From positions 64,938-128,937 of the forward strand of contig MU619326.1 of the NCBI GenBank assembly GCA_025201805.1: a stretch of DNA of 64,000 nucleotides, written 5' to 3'. Numbering within the stretch: the stretch's first letter is position 1; each line of letters starts with the position of its first letter. The DNA comes from Parasitella parasitica (lineage: Eukaryota > Mucoromycota > Mucoromycetes > Mucorales > Mucoraceae). Of the stretch, positions 34,151 to 44,126 are shown one piece after another. The notes beneath the pieces were generated by a model that worked only from the letters and a program-made list of their open reading frames with translations, was not told the DNA's origin and did not search any database. A program made the position numbers and the translations under genes.

Positions 34151-35211
34151 TTACCAGCCATTTGCCTGAAATGCACGCATGGAAAGTTCGTAAGCCGTAA
34201 ATGTAGCGCCTGCTGCAGGAACGCTTCTTAATACAGTAGGAGTAAAGCCACGGAACAGACCACCAAGACCATCCCGTTTATATATTTGTTTTAGAACATG
34301 CGTGATATATAATCCTTTAGGCGGCTCTGCTTGATTTTGAACCTATAAAATCAGATAAATTAGCATTTTTGCATTCATCATCTCGACATAGCGCAAGACT
34401 TGCCACTGATTTAACAACATCCAAGGGATACGAACACACCCAGTAGCTCACACCGCCCATAGCGCCAGACATCATCAATTGAAGCACATCTGCTTCCTGT
34501 CCCTGGGTCAAATACCTCTTTGTAAACTCAAAACCCGAATAAAACCCTGCATAAGCTGGAATTTCGCGAGCGATTGTAGCCCATAATCCTCTAAACAGTC
34601 CATGAGCAATGCCATCTCTCTGAATCAAGTACTTTGCACAATCAATGGGGCCTGTGAAGTAGCGTTTTCCATCAACTGATTTGGAGCCGAATTGAGCTTG
34701 CATTTTGATTTTGAGCAATTCAACTGGACTCGCCAAAATACTGTTTACAACACCAGCACCAGCACCAGCTACAGCAATTTTGTCCAAGGATAAAAGCTGG
34801 TCAGGGTGGGATTGAAGTCGGCTTTTGATTGAGGAGTTGGCTGTAAATAGAAGGGCGTTGACTGCACCGATGCCGATCAATGGGCTTGCCATACCTGTTT
34901 TTTTTTATCAAATTCAGGAACATTCAATTAAAAGACCACCACATGTACGTACCTTTGTATAACGCAAGAAAGCCTTCTTTTTTCACTGTTTGTATTGTAC
35001 AATCCCAGGCGCCTTTAAATCTGCCCTGATCTAATTGAAGCCTCACCTTGATTGTATCCAAAGGCTGCCCGACAATCACTTGAGACATGCCTCCGAAGCT
35101 ATTCTTTCATTTTTTTAGCAAAAAGGCGAAACGTTCGAACATGCTAGTCAATGTTCCTTACTTTCCCGAGATAAAGTCAGCAGTAGCAGATGCCTGTTTA
35201 TTGTTTGACAT
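34151..35211 (-). CDS. Mitochondrial carrier family protein (SLC25, Ymc1/CAC-like)
   Basis: This is an inner-membrane metabolite carrier. Three carrier repeats are visible on the minus strand. Repeat 1 is DFISGN-FGGMSQVIVGQPLDTI, with the PLDTIKVRLQ signature; repeat 2 is SILASPVELLKIKMQAQFG; repeat 3 is SGAMGGVSYWVCSYPLDVVK. Each is followed by an aromatic/basic matrix helix and a G-x-x-x-G hinge (LYKGMASPLIGIGAV, LFRGLWATIAREIPAYAGF, LFRGFTPTVLRSVPAAGAT). The minus-strand start is ATG 35209-35211 (MSNNKQASATADFISG) and the end is TAA 34151-34153. Introns are near 35101-35155, 34894-34952 and 34345-34410. Overall pattern resembles Ymc1/Ymc2 and carnitine or ornithine carriers; the substrate is not decidable by eye. 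Confidence 0.88.
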
Positions 35212-35367
35212 GAATATGTTTGAATGGAACCAAGGGGAAGAAAAAAAAAGAGAAAAAAAAAATATAGTTTTGCTTTTATTTCGGAATGATTGCGTGCTTT
35301 CTCCCACACTGAGAGAATAGCAATATATGACAAATACTTATCGACTCCGAAATGTAATCAAGACTAG

Positions 35368-38300
35368 CTACGCTGCACATAATCCACCGGTCAACAATGT
35401 AGTGCTCATGATCCATATAACATGGATGGCCATCAGAAGAAAGCTCGGTGAATTAGACTCACTCCAGAAATCAAGAAGAGCAAAAATGACAACTGGATAT
35501 AGTGTGCTGGGTTTTGCTGAGTATGGCGAGCAAGAATAGGAACAAGAAGCAATCTATGGATGCATCATATTAGACCAACATTAAAACGCTTTTAGAGTAA
35601 AGTCACCTTGAGCACAACAGTAACCATCTTTATAATCTGGATTGAGTGGTAATCTGCCAACCAACGATGTTGAAGCTGCTCCAGATCAGGGGAGCCAAGC
35701 AATAATCGCGACGCATCTACATGCTCTTCTGCTTTTTCGCCATCTTCTTCATCGCTTTCTCTCATGATTGTGTCTTTGCTTGACTCTTCTTTACTCAGCA
35801 GCCGCTGCCGTTTTCTCAAAGCATTATCACCAGCGGATACAGAGCCTCGCTCATCAGGGATGGAAGAGGAAGAGTGTCGATGTTTTGCTGAACTGCGATG
35901 AGCATATGACTCCTCTTGCGTGGAATTCAGCACTAAATTATCCGTATTTATAGCAAAGGTATTATTTAGCGGTGATGGAGACTTCATAGTTGTTGCGGTG
36001 GGGTTTCCGCTGGTAGATGCTGAAGATGTGGCGTTATTAGTAGAGGCGGCATTCCATTCAGCAGGTATATCTTGAAATATTGATGAATTTTCATCCCATC
36101 GAATACTTCGAAGTTTCGACAATATCTCGTTGCATGAAGGGCGCTTCAGAGGATCATTGGATAGCAACATGCGTATGAGTATTTTGAGCTCGTTTGGTAT
36201 ATCTGAAGTTAGCTTGGGGTTGTTTAATGCATCTGCATAAAGAGTTGTGTCATTTTGGTATATGTCAAACCTGGAGGCTGGAAATTGAACACTGTTGCGT
36301 TTATACACACAAATTAGCAAAACCCATGACAGCCATGGTTTCTTTACTCACTTTTTAAAGCTGAGGATTTCCGTTCTCAATATTTCCACATCGTCAATAA
36401 CACTGTATGGAAGCCTTGAGTAGCAAAGAAAGTACAATACCATGCCAAGCGACCACATGTCAGCCTTTGGTGAGTAATCCACCGTATTTCTGCCCCTGGG
36501 ATCAAGACGAACATGCTCTGGTGCCATGAATTCCAACGTACCCGTCGCTCCCGTGCGATTATCATCAATGCGTGTTTCATCCAAGTCCTCGCATTCACCA
36601 AAGTCAGAAATCAAGACTCGAGGGCTGTGCACATAGACAATCAAGTGTTAGTTCAACAAGCAACGCTGTCGTATAATGCTCATACTTTACATTCCTTGGT
36701 GACTATGTCTATTACGCTCGTCGTACTGCAATAGCAAATTAGGGGGCTTTAAATCTCGATGAACAATATTCTGTTGATGCAAATGAGCCAAACCCTGTAC
36801 AATGTCCAAAAACAACGACCAGATTTCTGTGATTGTCAGCAAGCGCCTTGATACCAACGTCATTGGCGCAGTTGTATCCTGCTCCTTCTCAAAATACTCT
36901 TGTGCCTGATATTGCTTTCGGATACGCTCGCGCTTCAACTCTTTCAACGACATGCGCCTTTTCTGCTGCGATTGTGTACTAGCTGTATCCTCTGAATCTT
37001 TCCTTGGCTTGCTTACAGGTTCAAAGTACTCTTCCAAATTGCCTCCATTTGCGCATTCCATCAAAATAAAAAGACAAGGCACTTTCGGTCCAAACGGCGT
37101 CAATCGGTTGTATTCTAACCAGGAATGCTTGTAACTGACGATATTTGGATGTCGCAGCCTTTCCAATAAATGAACCTCTCGTAACATACGAACAAGCCAT
37201 GGATGATTGTTGCCAATAGCCACCTTTTTCACTGCATATTTACCCAACTTGACACCGTCAAGCATATGCTAGTGTGAATTATATCAGTGTATGTAGTCGC
37301 GAGGATAGCTGGATCATGCTGTTATTTACCTCACACAAAAATACGCTGCCACGGAAGCCCTTTCCCAGTTTGTTGATTTCAACAAAAAATTTAGAGTAAT
37401 AACCTTGGTTGAAAGCATTTGCATTTAAATTTTGAACGTTTATATTTGGTAGCCTTTCTGCATCTGTACTAAACGTTCCAGATCGAGATTGCGCCGGTGA
37501 ACTGCATGACAACAAAAGCTGTCAGTTGATTTTGGCATTTTTATTCGTCTGTAGCTGCAAAGTAACTTACTTGGAAGCTGTATTCGTTTGTGACGAAGCC
37601 AGCAAGCGAAAATAGTTGTGATCCATAAAATCCGGTTCATCCCTCTAGATTCATGTCAATCACGGATATATTCAGAGTATTTTAAATTCGCTTGTGCTGT
37701 ACCTTTGATTTTGAACTTGCTGCTGCGTTATGCATGGATTGATGGCAGTATGGACAGTAATTTTCCTGGCCTGATTTCATCTAAAGTTACTTGAATAAAA
37801 TCGCTCCAATACTTTCATTATGATTACATACTTGGATAGGCACACTGGGATCAATATTTGTTAACTGATCAGGCAAATAGTGTTGAACAGAGACTGATTG
37901 ACTATCTTGATTGTATAAAACAAGCTGTCCTTTTTGATTATTGCGTCTGTAAATGTCCCATACAATGAGTAAATATTTGTTGAACTTTACTCGCACAGTG
38001 GCGGCTTACGCTATCACAGTCCATTCACGGTACGGTACTAGTTCAAAGTGCTCCCTATTGCTCCAAAGAGCATTATTTGCTGTACTGGAGGAGGAGGATG
38101 CGGAGCCGGAGCCGTATCCTGAAGTTGCAGAATTTTCGATGGCTAAAGGATATCCTATAGAGCGTGATCGATGCCTTTTATTTTGATGGTGGTTCTGATT
38201 GGCATCAAGCGTCAACGGATGTTGGGTCGCTATAAGATGACGCGGGCTGTCTGGAGAAGGTCTATAATCACTTGGTAAATAAGGTAAAGGTGTTGGCACC

Positions 38301-38404
38301 CTATTCTGTTGGTTATTAGCGCTACTAATTATAGCCAATGCTTCGCTCGCTTCTGGTTCACTTGCTCTACGTTTTGATGCTGAATTTGTTGCTACCATGT
38401 CCAT
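35368..38404 (-). CDS. IKS1: IKS1-type protein kinase with C-terminal membrane segments
   Basis: This is a serine/threonine kinase of the fungal IKS1 family, whose role is poorly known. The start MDMVATNSASKRRASEPEAS is at 38404. The IKS1-specific N-terminal module reads REHFELVPYREWTVIARRNN, GQLVLYNQDSQSVSV, then a Cys/His pair in GQENYCPYCHQSMHN (near 37740-37780). The kinase domain has INKLGKGFRGSVFLCE, KYAVKKVAIG, IVHRDLKPPNLLL, ISDFGECEDLDET, TLEFMAPEHVR and a Lys/Arg-rich insert (about 36890-37020). The final visible frame would stop at 35592, but a good intron (35554-35606, gtgact...tag) leads to a last exon, 35368-35553. It encodes two hydrophobic stretches (TLYPVVIFALLDFW and FLLMAIHVIWIMSTTLLTGG). 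That exon is inferred from splice consensus and hydrophobicity. Confidence 0.87.
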
Positions 38405-39827
38405 CTTGTATAGTTTTGGAGACAAAAAAAAAAAAAGGGAATTCATGCATTCTGTAGAGTTTCAACAATATTTATTGGGGATCGTATCCAAAGGTCACGT
38501 CATTATAGCACTTGGCAATATCATCTATGGACATGCACATTACATAGTTAGATTAAACGAGTGATTATTTCCACAGTGGTGCTGCAATAGGTTTTCAAAT
38601 ACTCATCTTTTATAGTAGGTGATATTTAGTAGTGCTATCATAGAGTGCAAATTTAATGAAATAAGCTGCTAATATTTTATGAGGGCGCTTAGCTAAGAAC
38701 TTTATTGATTGCACTATTGATGCGATGCAGCCAAGGCCAAAAGTTTTTAAATCATATTGACTCATTTTATAGCAGAATTAGTATAGAAAAGAATGCAGAT
38801 AATTGAAAGATTAAAAAGCCACTGAAGCAGTTGTTTCAAGTACGTAGTATTCGACATATATGACATCTCGACATTTTTTGTATTTTTTGTATTTTTTTTT
38901 TACACAATTCTCTTGACGATGCCCAAATAATATTTAACTATTCATCACAAGTATTGTAAGACCATATTTCTTCCTATTTGGCTGATGTCAAAGGCACCTT
39001 ACCAAGAATGTAAATAGAGTAATGTTAGGAATACGTTACTAATGCCTTCAGGTGTTCTAAAGAGGTTGGTTAGCTATCTGCCAAATTCCACATCGTGCAA
39101 GCAAATGAAGCCTTAAAATAAAAAAAATTGGCTGCCCGTTTTGAGCCGTCCAAAATCCCTTGTAACCCCTCATTCAAAATCGAAAAAAACTGATTTATCG
39201 TTTTTTCATCCCAAAAACGACTACCAAACAACCAACAATGTAAGAGAAAATTAAAGATATAAACCTTCTGAATCGAATAGAACAATTAATTCTAAACAAG
39301 CTTATTAAAAATATGGATTTTTGAGCGATAAACAGTTTTATAATTAAAGGATTTTATCTCTTGATCTGTACAATAAACAAATTCCTAAACTTGGACCGTT
39401 TTATAGAGTGGAAACTCCAGACATGCGAGAACTTTTTCTTTGCGAGGAAAACTAGAAACTACTCACAAAATTTGAAAAAAGGAGTAGCTTCGATCGAGAA
39501 AATGGCAAAAATAACGATTTGACTCAAAATAAAATAAAACAAAAAAAAGATTTAGACTCAGATTTAAGCAGGTATAGTCTGAAAAGTAACGTTTTTGTGG
39601 TAAGATGTTATCTGATTCTGCCTGATTCCACAACGTTTTGACAAGCTTGATACTTGTCTTTTAAAATATAGTTGACTTTTCCAATAGAAAATGTATTTTA
39701 ATCCAACGCACGGCTCCTAACCTTATAAATATAGTTGAAAATAGCTGTTACCATGTGCGATAAAATGATTTTATTTTGGTAATAGATATACTCAAAACTG
39801 CAATAAAATTTCATGGAATCAAACACT
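38405..39827. other. Intergenic region, no gene seen
   Basis: AT-rich. The 71-codon minus-strand frame at 39070-39285 (WDEKTINQFFSILNEGLQGI...) is protein-like but alone, unassigned and without splice partners. No terminal inverted repeats were found by eye. Confidence 0.5.
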
Positions 39828-40775
39828 TTAGACAACAGTACCAGAAGCGGAAGCAATACGAGGCCACAAATCAGCACACTCTTTAGCAACGGGGCCAGTG
39901 ATGGCAGATCTTTTGAGGAAACAAGACGAAAATTAGCCTAAAATATCATAGACGACCAAGGTGCATCAACTTACCCCTTCATTTCACCCTTAGGGTTAAC
40001 AATGACACCAGCGTTATCCTCAAAGTAGAGGAAAACACCGTCTCTACGGCGCCAGGCCTTACGTTGACGAACGACAACAGCAGCCATGACCTTCTTTCTT
40101 AATTCAGGCTTACCCTTCTTAACGGTGGCAACAACCATGTCACCACAACCAGCAGCAGGAAGTCTGTTCAAGCGACCCTTGATGTTACGGACAGCAATAA
40201 CATACAAATTCTTGGCACCAGAGTTATCAGCGCAATTCATGACAGCACCAACGGGGAGACCGAGGGTCATACGATACTTTGTGCCGGAAACACTAACTAT
40301 TGCAGAAGAAGAAAAAGAGTTTAGTTTCCCAAGCGATATAAAGCAGGAAGCGTATTATTAGGTTGTGCCATATTGAATTGCGTATCACAAATCACATTCA
40401 CGTTTGCTATCGTTTTATTGTGATGGCTGACGTTGATATCCATGCAGGAGGTATAAATGTTGGGCAGTGAGGCGGTCCAAGTAGATGTAAAAACCAGATA
40501 ACGACATGATTCGAACAGCGTTTCGCTGCCAAAGAGTAGCTTGTTTTAATGAGATTGACTAAAGTTACTGATGTTGACATTGTTGATGGATGGATGCCCA
40601 AACATGACCTCTTCCAGTATACATTTCCTCCAAATTTTACCCATCCAAGGATCCCAAGCCCATCTGGATATAAATCCATGCATCCATTGACTACTCTTTG
40701 TGATACGCTATAATATGATACTACCAAAGGCTTCCTTCTCTAAAATGGTCATTGCAAAAACATACCTTTAGGCAT
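39828..40775 (-). CDS. RPL23: 60S ribosomal protein uL14 (L23)
   Basis: uL14 is a structural protein of the large subunit at the subunit interface. Exon 1 is only 10 nt (40766-40775, ATGCCTAAAG). A 469-nt intron (40297-40765) leads to [60 protein letters not shown] and [20 protein letters not shown], then NPKGEMKG. A last intron (about 39914-39974) leads to [20 protein letters not shown] and TAA 39828-39830. Everything after MPK fits eukaryotic uL14. The N-terminus is shorter than the animal MSKRGRGGASG leader. The large first intron carries an unexplained coding-like segment. Confidence 0.94.
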
Positions 40776-41580
40776 TGCGTAGAGATACGGATGAGAGAGG
40801 GAGTTCTTTTTCCTGATCTTTGGCAATCCTCTCAAAAGACAGTTTCAACAGACTTTCACTGTCTTGAAAGCCCGCATTCCACAGTGACACATCCCGGCAC
40901 CGGCCATTATCACACATTTGGTCTGATATGAACCGTTGTCAATGATGCTTGCATAACAGTTGCAATGTCTACCTAGTTGGTTTGGCTCATTTGATATCTG
41001 TAGCTTTGTATCGTTAGAAGATGGACTGAAATCGTATGACAAAATCAAATGTATCGACACGGCGTGTAAATTTGCAAACATTAACTATCAAATGTGCCAG
41101 CTTTCATTGATTTATCCAACATTGGATCTAGATAATATACATGTAAATATACTGCCTTGAATAAATTGAGCTAATTCAAATCATCATGACATTTAGATTT
41201 TCATCACGATTTTGCACTTTATCATATTATAGTCATGACCTTTTGATAATAAGCTGAATGAAGAACAACGGCTTCAAGCGCAGCAAGCAGTTCAGATGGC
41301 TGAAGTTGCCGGCAGTGCTAGCCTTAATATTGGCATTATGGCTTGCTAAGATCTCCTCTTTGCTTGTCTATATAGGAAATTTGTAAGCGGCCTTCTGCTA
41401 CAGAATTATATAGCTGATCCAGCAGCTCTGTGAACCTCGAAATTTACTGATTCCGATGAAAACGCACCCTATTTCCAAAGTTTTGAGCGAATCATATATA
41501 AACATAGGATAAAAAAAGGAGGGGCAAATGGTTTTAAAATCCTTTTTGCCTCTTTAATCCCTTTCCTGTTTTCTCTGTAA
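40776..41580. other. Intergenic region with a short coding-like relic
   Basis: Mostly non-coding. At about 41243-41350 the plus strand reads FDNKLNEEQRLQAQQAVQMA and EVAGSASLNIG before a stop. It looks like a fragment of a small protein, but an in-frame stop precedes it and no start or partner exon is clear. The promoter of the following OSH gene occupies the end. Confidence 0.4.
41491..41502 (+). promoter_or_regulatory. TATA-like element upstream of the OSH4/KES1-type gene
   Basis: The sequence atcatatataaa lies about 80-90 bp before the start codon at 41581 and is followed by a CT-rich leader (about 41545-41575), a common arrangement for a fungal core promoter. Confidence 0.4.
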
Positions 41581-42919
41581 ATGACTTCTTCAGACAACAA
41601 TACCCTTGAGAGTATTCCTGTCGATCAGCAAGGCAGCTTCTCTTCCTTTTTGAAGACTTTGGCGTCGTTTACTGGAGATCTTTCTAGTCTAACATGCCCA
41701 TCCTTTTTACTGGCACCTATTTCATTATTAGAATATTCGTAAGTAACTTTAGCTGTACTGGGAAAAAAGGATAGGCTCTCTTATTTATCTGCTTCATCTT
41801 TTAATATGTGTAGCTCCTTTTGGGCTGATCAGCCTGGACTCGTAAGTACATGTATAAAAATAAAAGACATTATATGTGAAGGGGTGTTAATGTCGGTTTC
41901 CTACAGCTCAGCGCCGTTGGTAAATCAGATAATGCCGAAGAGCGCTTCTACGCTGCTATCAAGTGGTTCATTTCATCCTTGAACGGCTCCTTCTCCAGCC
42001 GCGTTCCCAAGGGAGAGTGGGAAAAGAAGCCCTTCAACCCCATCCTTGGCGAGCAATTTCTTTGCGAATGGGATGACAACACCCGTATTGTGTGTGAGCA
42101 AGTCTCTCACCATCCTCCCGTATCAGGCTTTTACATTGAGAACAAGGAAGCTGGTGTGATTGTCAATGGTCACGACGGTCAAAAGACTCGTTTTTCAGGC
42201 ACACAGATGTTGGTGGATCAGATTGGCTATTGCACGCTTCGATTAACTGAACGTGATGAAACGTATTTGTTCACATTACCCTCTGTATCTGTCAATGGTA
42301 TTTGGTATGCTGGTAAAGTAAATTAGTGGCGTGAAACCAAATGATGTGCAACTGATAGCACCTGTTTGTAGCGCCCTATGTCGAATTGTACGGGACTTCT
42401 TTTGTTCAATCTACAAGCGGATTCTCTGCTTCAATTGAATATACCACAAAGGGCTGGATTTCTGGCGAAGTTCATCATTTCAAGGCTTCCGTCACGCATG
42501 AATCACTCTCTACTCCTACCGTTATTGAGGGTCAATGGACAGGTAAATCTACCCTAACCAAGAACAAAAAGACTACAGACTTTCTCGACTTGACTACACT
42601 CGAGAAGCCCAAGCCTAATGTCAGACCTGTGGATGAACAAGGTGAATTAGAATCTCGTCGCATTTGGCAAAAGGTGTCTGATGCACTCAAGGCTGGTGAT
42701 TATGCCACTGCCTCGAGTGAAAAGTCAATCATTGAAACCCAACAAAGAGCTCTTCGTAAGGAGCGTGAGACAAGTGAGACTAAATGGGTACCCAAGTACT
42801 TTAATTCTGTAGAAGGAGAAACCATTTATGGCAATTTACGTGCAAAGATCATTGCTAAAGCTGATTCCAAGTTTATAGACACAATGGGAGAGGGTGGTTG
42901 GAACTTCAAAGAAGCCTAA
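41581..42919 (+). CDS. KES1: Oxysterol-binding protein-related protein (Osh4/Kes1 type)
   Basis: This is a lipid-transfer protein exchanging sterol and PI4P between membranes. Four exons (41581-41738, 41814-41841, 41907-42312, 42372-42919) join into 379 residues. The second exon is only 28 nt (SSFWADQPGL region). Diagnostic motifs are KKPFNPILGEQFLCEW, the family signature EQVSHHPPVSGFYIEN, and the PI4P-contact helix region GELESRRIWQKVSDALKAGD. The chain ends GGWNFKEA. There is no PH domain, ankyrin repeat or FFAT motif, and the length matches short Osh4-type proteins. A TATA-like site lies upstream. Confidence 0.92.
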
Positions 42920-43622
42920 ATTTATAAATAAAATTGCCTTCTTGCCTTGATGTTGTATGGGTAGGAAGACATTCTGCTGCGGCATAGCATCATGACAGCA
43001 ATTGAGGAGGCATTCTATGTTACAGTAGCAGTACTCACAAGATGGTGAAACCTTTGTTAAATTAGTTGGATCAGCTGTGTCAACCACGAGCTCTCTATAT
43101 ATATCTTTACTAGTTGACAAAAGGGACTTCAGACGATTTCGACTTTTTATTGGACTTTTTCCTTTTTAAATTTAGACAAATTCCCTTATACAGTGCGTAT
43201 GGTCTCAATGAGCGCATTTAAAGTTTCAAATAGCAGCAAGTTGCTCTTTTTTTTATTTCTACAAAACCTTTTGTAGTTACACATTGTATTGATTCAATCT
43301 TTAAAGGACTACTGGTTAATCCTTTTTACTTCAACAAGTCAATACAGACATCAGACTAAAGTACTTAATTTACGTTCACCCTTGTTTGGAAACACAATTC
43401 TCCACCCATTTCTTGAAGGTAATAAATACGTGAATATGCATAGCTTATTACCTCTAATAATGTGATAGACGATGGTGCTTGTGATTTGCCACACACTCTA
43501 TTAGCAACATAGTACTTTCTTGCCTTTTTTTAATCTGACTTGGTTCCTGACATGAAGAAGGGACGACGACACAGCTTGCATACTTCTTTGGGACTATGTT
43601 GTGATGTATGTATTTGGTCAGA
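42920..43622. other. Intergenic region, no gene seen
   Basis: No supported coding sequence. The overlapping minus-strand frames (42836-43120, 43454-43663) lack motifs. Confidence 0.5.
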
Positions 43623-44057
43623 TTATTCTGATGAGCTTGATAGGTTTTCCATGCCGCTGACAAAACGCCTGTCTATATCCTCTTCTTGATTCAATTGGAA
43701 ATAGGTAAGTAGCCTACAGAGCAGTATTTGACTCTTGGAAACGTCTTGATGCTCTGTATTGCTATATAATCCAAGAAAATGCCCAAAAGTTTTGGTTTTG
43801 CCCTCTTTCAATAACCTGAAAATATTCATTCTGTTATGATAGTAGGCTTTTGACACACAATGTATATGGCACCTGTTTTGTCTTTCGCAAAAGAAGGCTC
43901 TCTTTATTGAATCAAGAGAGGAGGAGCTGAGACTGAGATGGTCTTCTGGCTGCAGGGAGATTCCTACTGACAAACTCTCTTTAACAGTGCGACTTGTTGT
44001 GATAGCAGGGTGCTTTCGCTTTAAGCTATCACCGGATTTGTTCGCGTCTGTATACAT
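43623..44057 (-). CDS. Possible small Ser-rich hypothetical protein
   Basis: A minus-strand open frame of 144 codons runs from ATG 44055-44057 (MYTDANKSGDSLKRKHPAIT). It continues with the Ser-rich DHLSLSSSSLDSIKRAFF and GKTKTFGHFLGLYSNTEHQ, and ends ENLSSSSE. A 57-nt segment near 43815-43871 looks like an in-frame intron (gtgcca...tttcag) and may be removed. A TATA-like sequence lies about 60 bp upstream. I do not recognise the protein. It could be a chance ORF, although composition and context are better than for the surrounding frames. Confidence 0.4.
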   Translation of the reverse strand: MYTDANKSGDSLKRKHPAITTSRTVKESLSVGISLQPEDHLSLSSSSLDSIKRAFFCERQNRCHIHCVSKAYYHNRMNIFRLLKEGKTKTFGHFLGLYSNTEHQDVSKSQILLCRLLTYFQLNQEEDIDRRFVSGMENLSSSSE

Positions 44058-44113
44058 TGTTGTGTCAACCCATTTATGTTGATTTTTGTCCTCCTCCTCC
44101 CTTTTTCATTTGC

Positions 44114-44126
44114 GCTCTTATATAGA
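44114..44126 (-). promoter_or_regulatory. TATA-like element upstream of the Ser-rich ORF
   Basis: On the minus strand this reads ctatataagagcg, about 60 bp before the candidate start codon at 44057. Confidence 0.35.

Noticed and set aside
35592-35606. Stop codon of IKS1 at 35592
   Set aside because: It lies inside a consensus intron; splicing gives a hydrophobic last exon and a later stop at 35368.
40407-40727. 106-codon ORF inside the uL14 intron as a gene
   Set aside because: No motif and no independent promoter; it lies wholly within a well-supported intron. Kept only as a finding.
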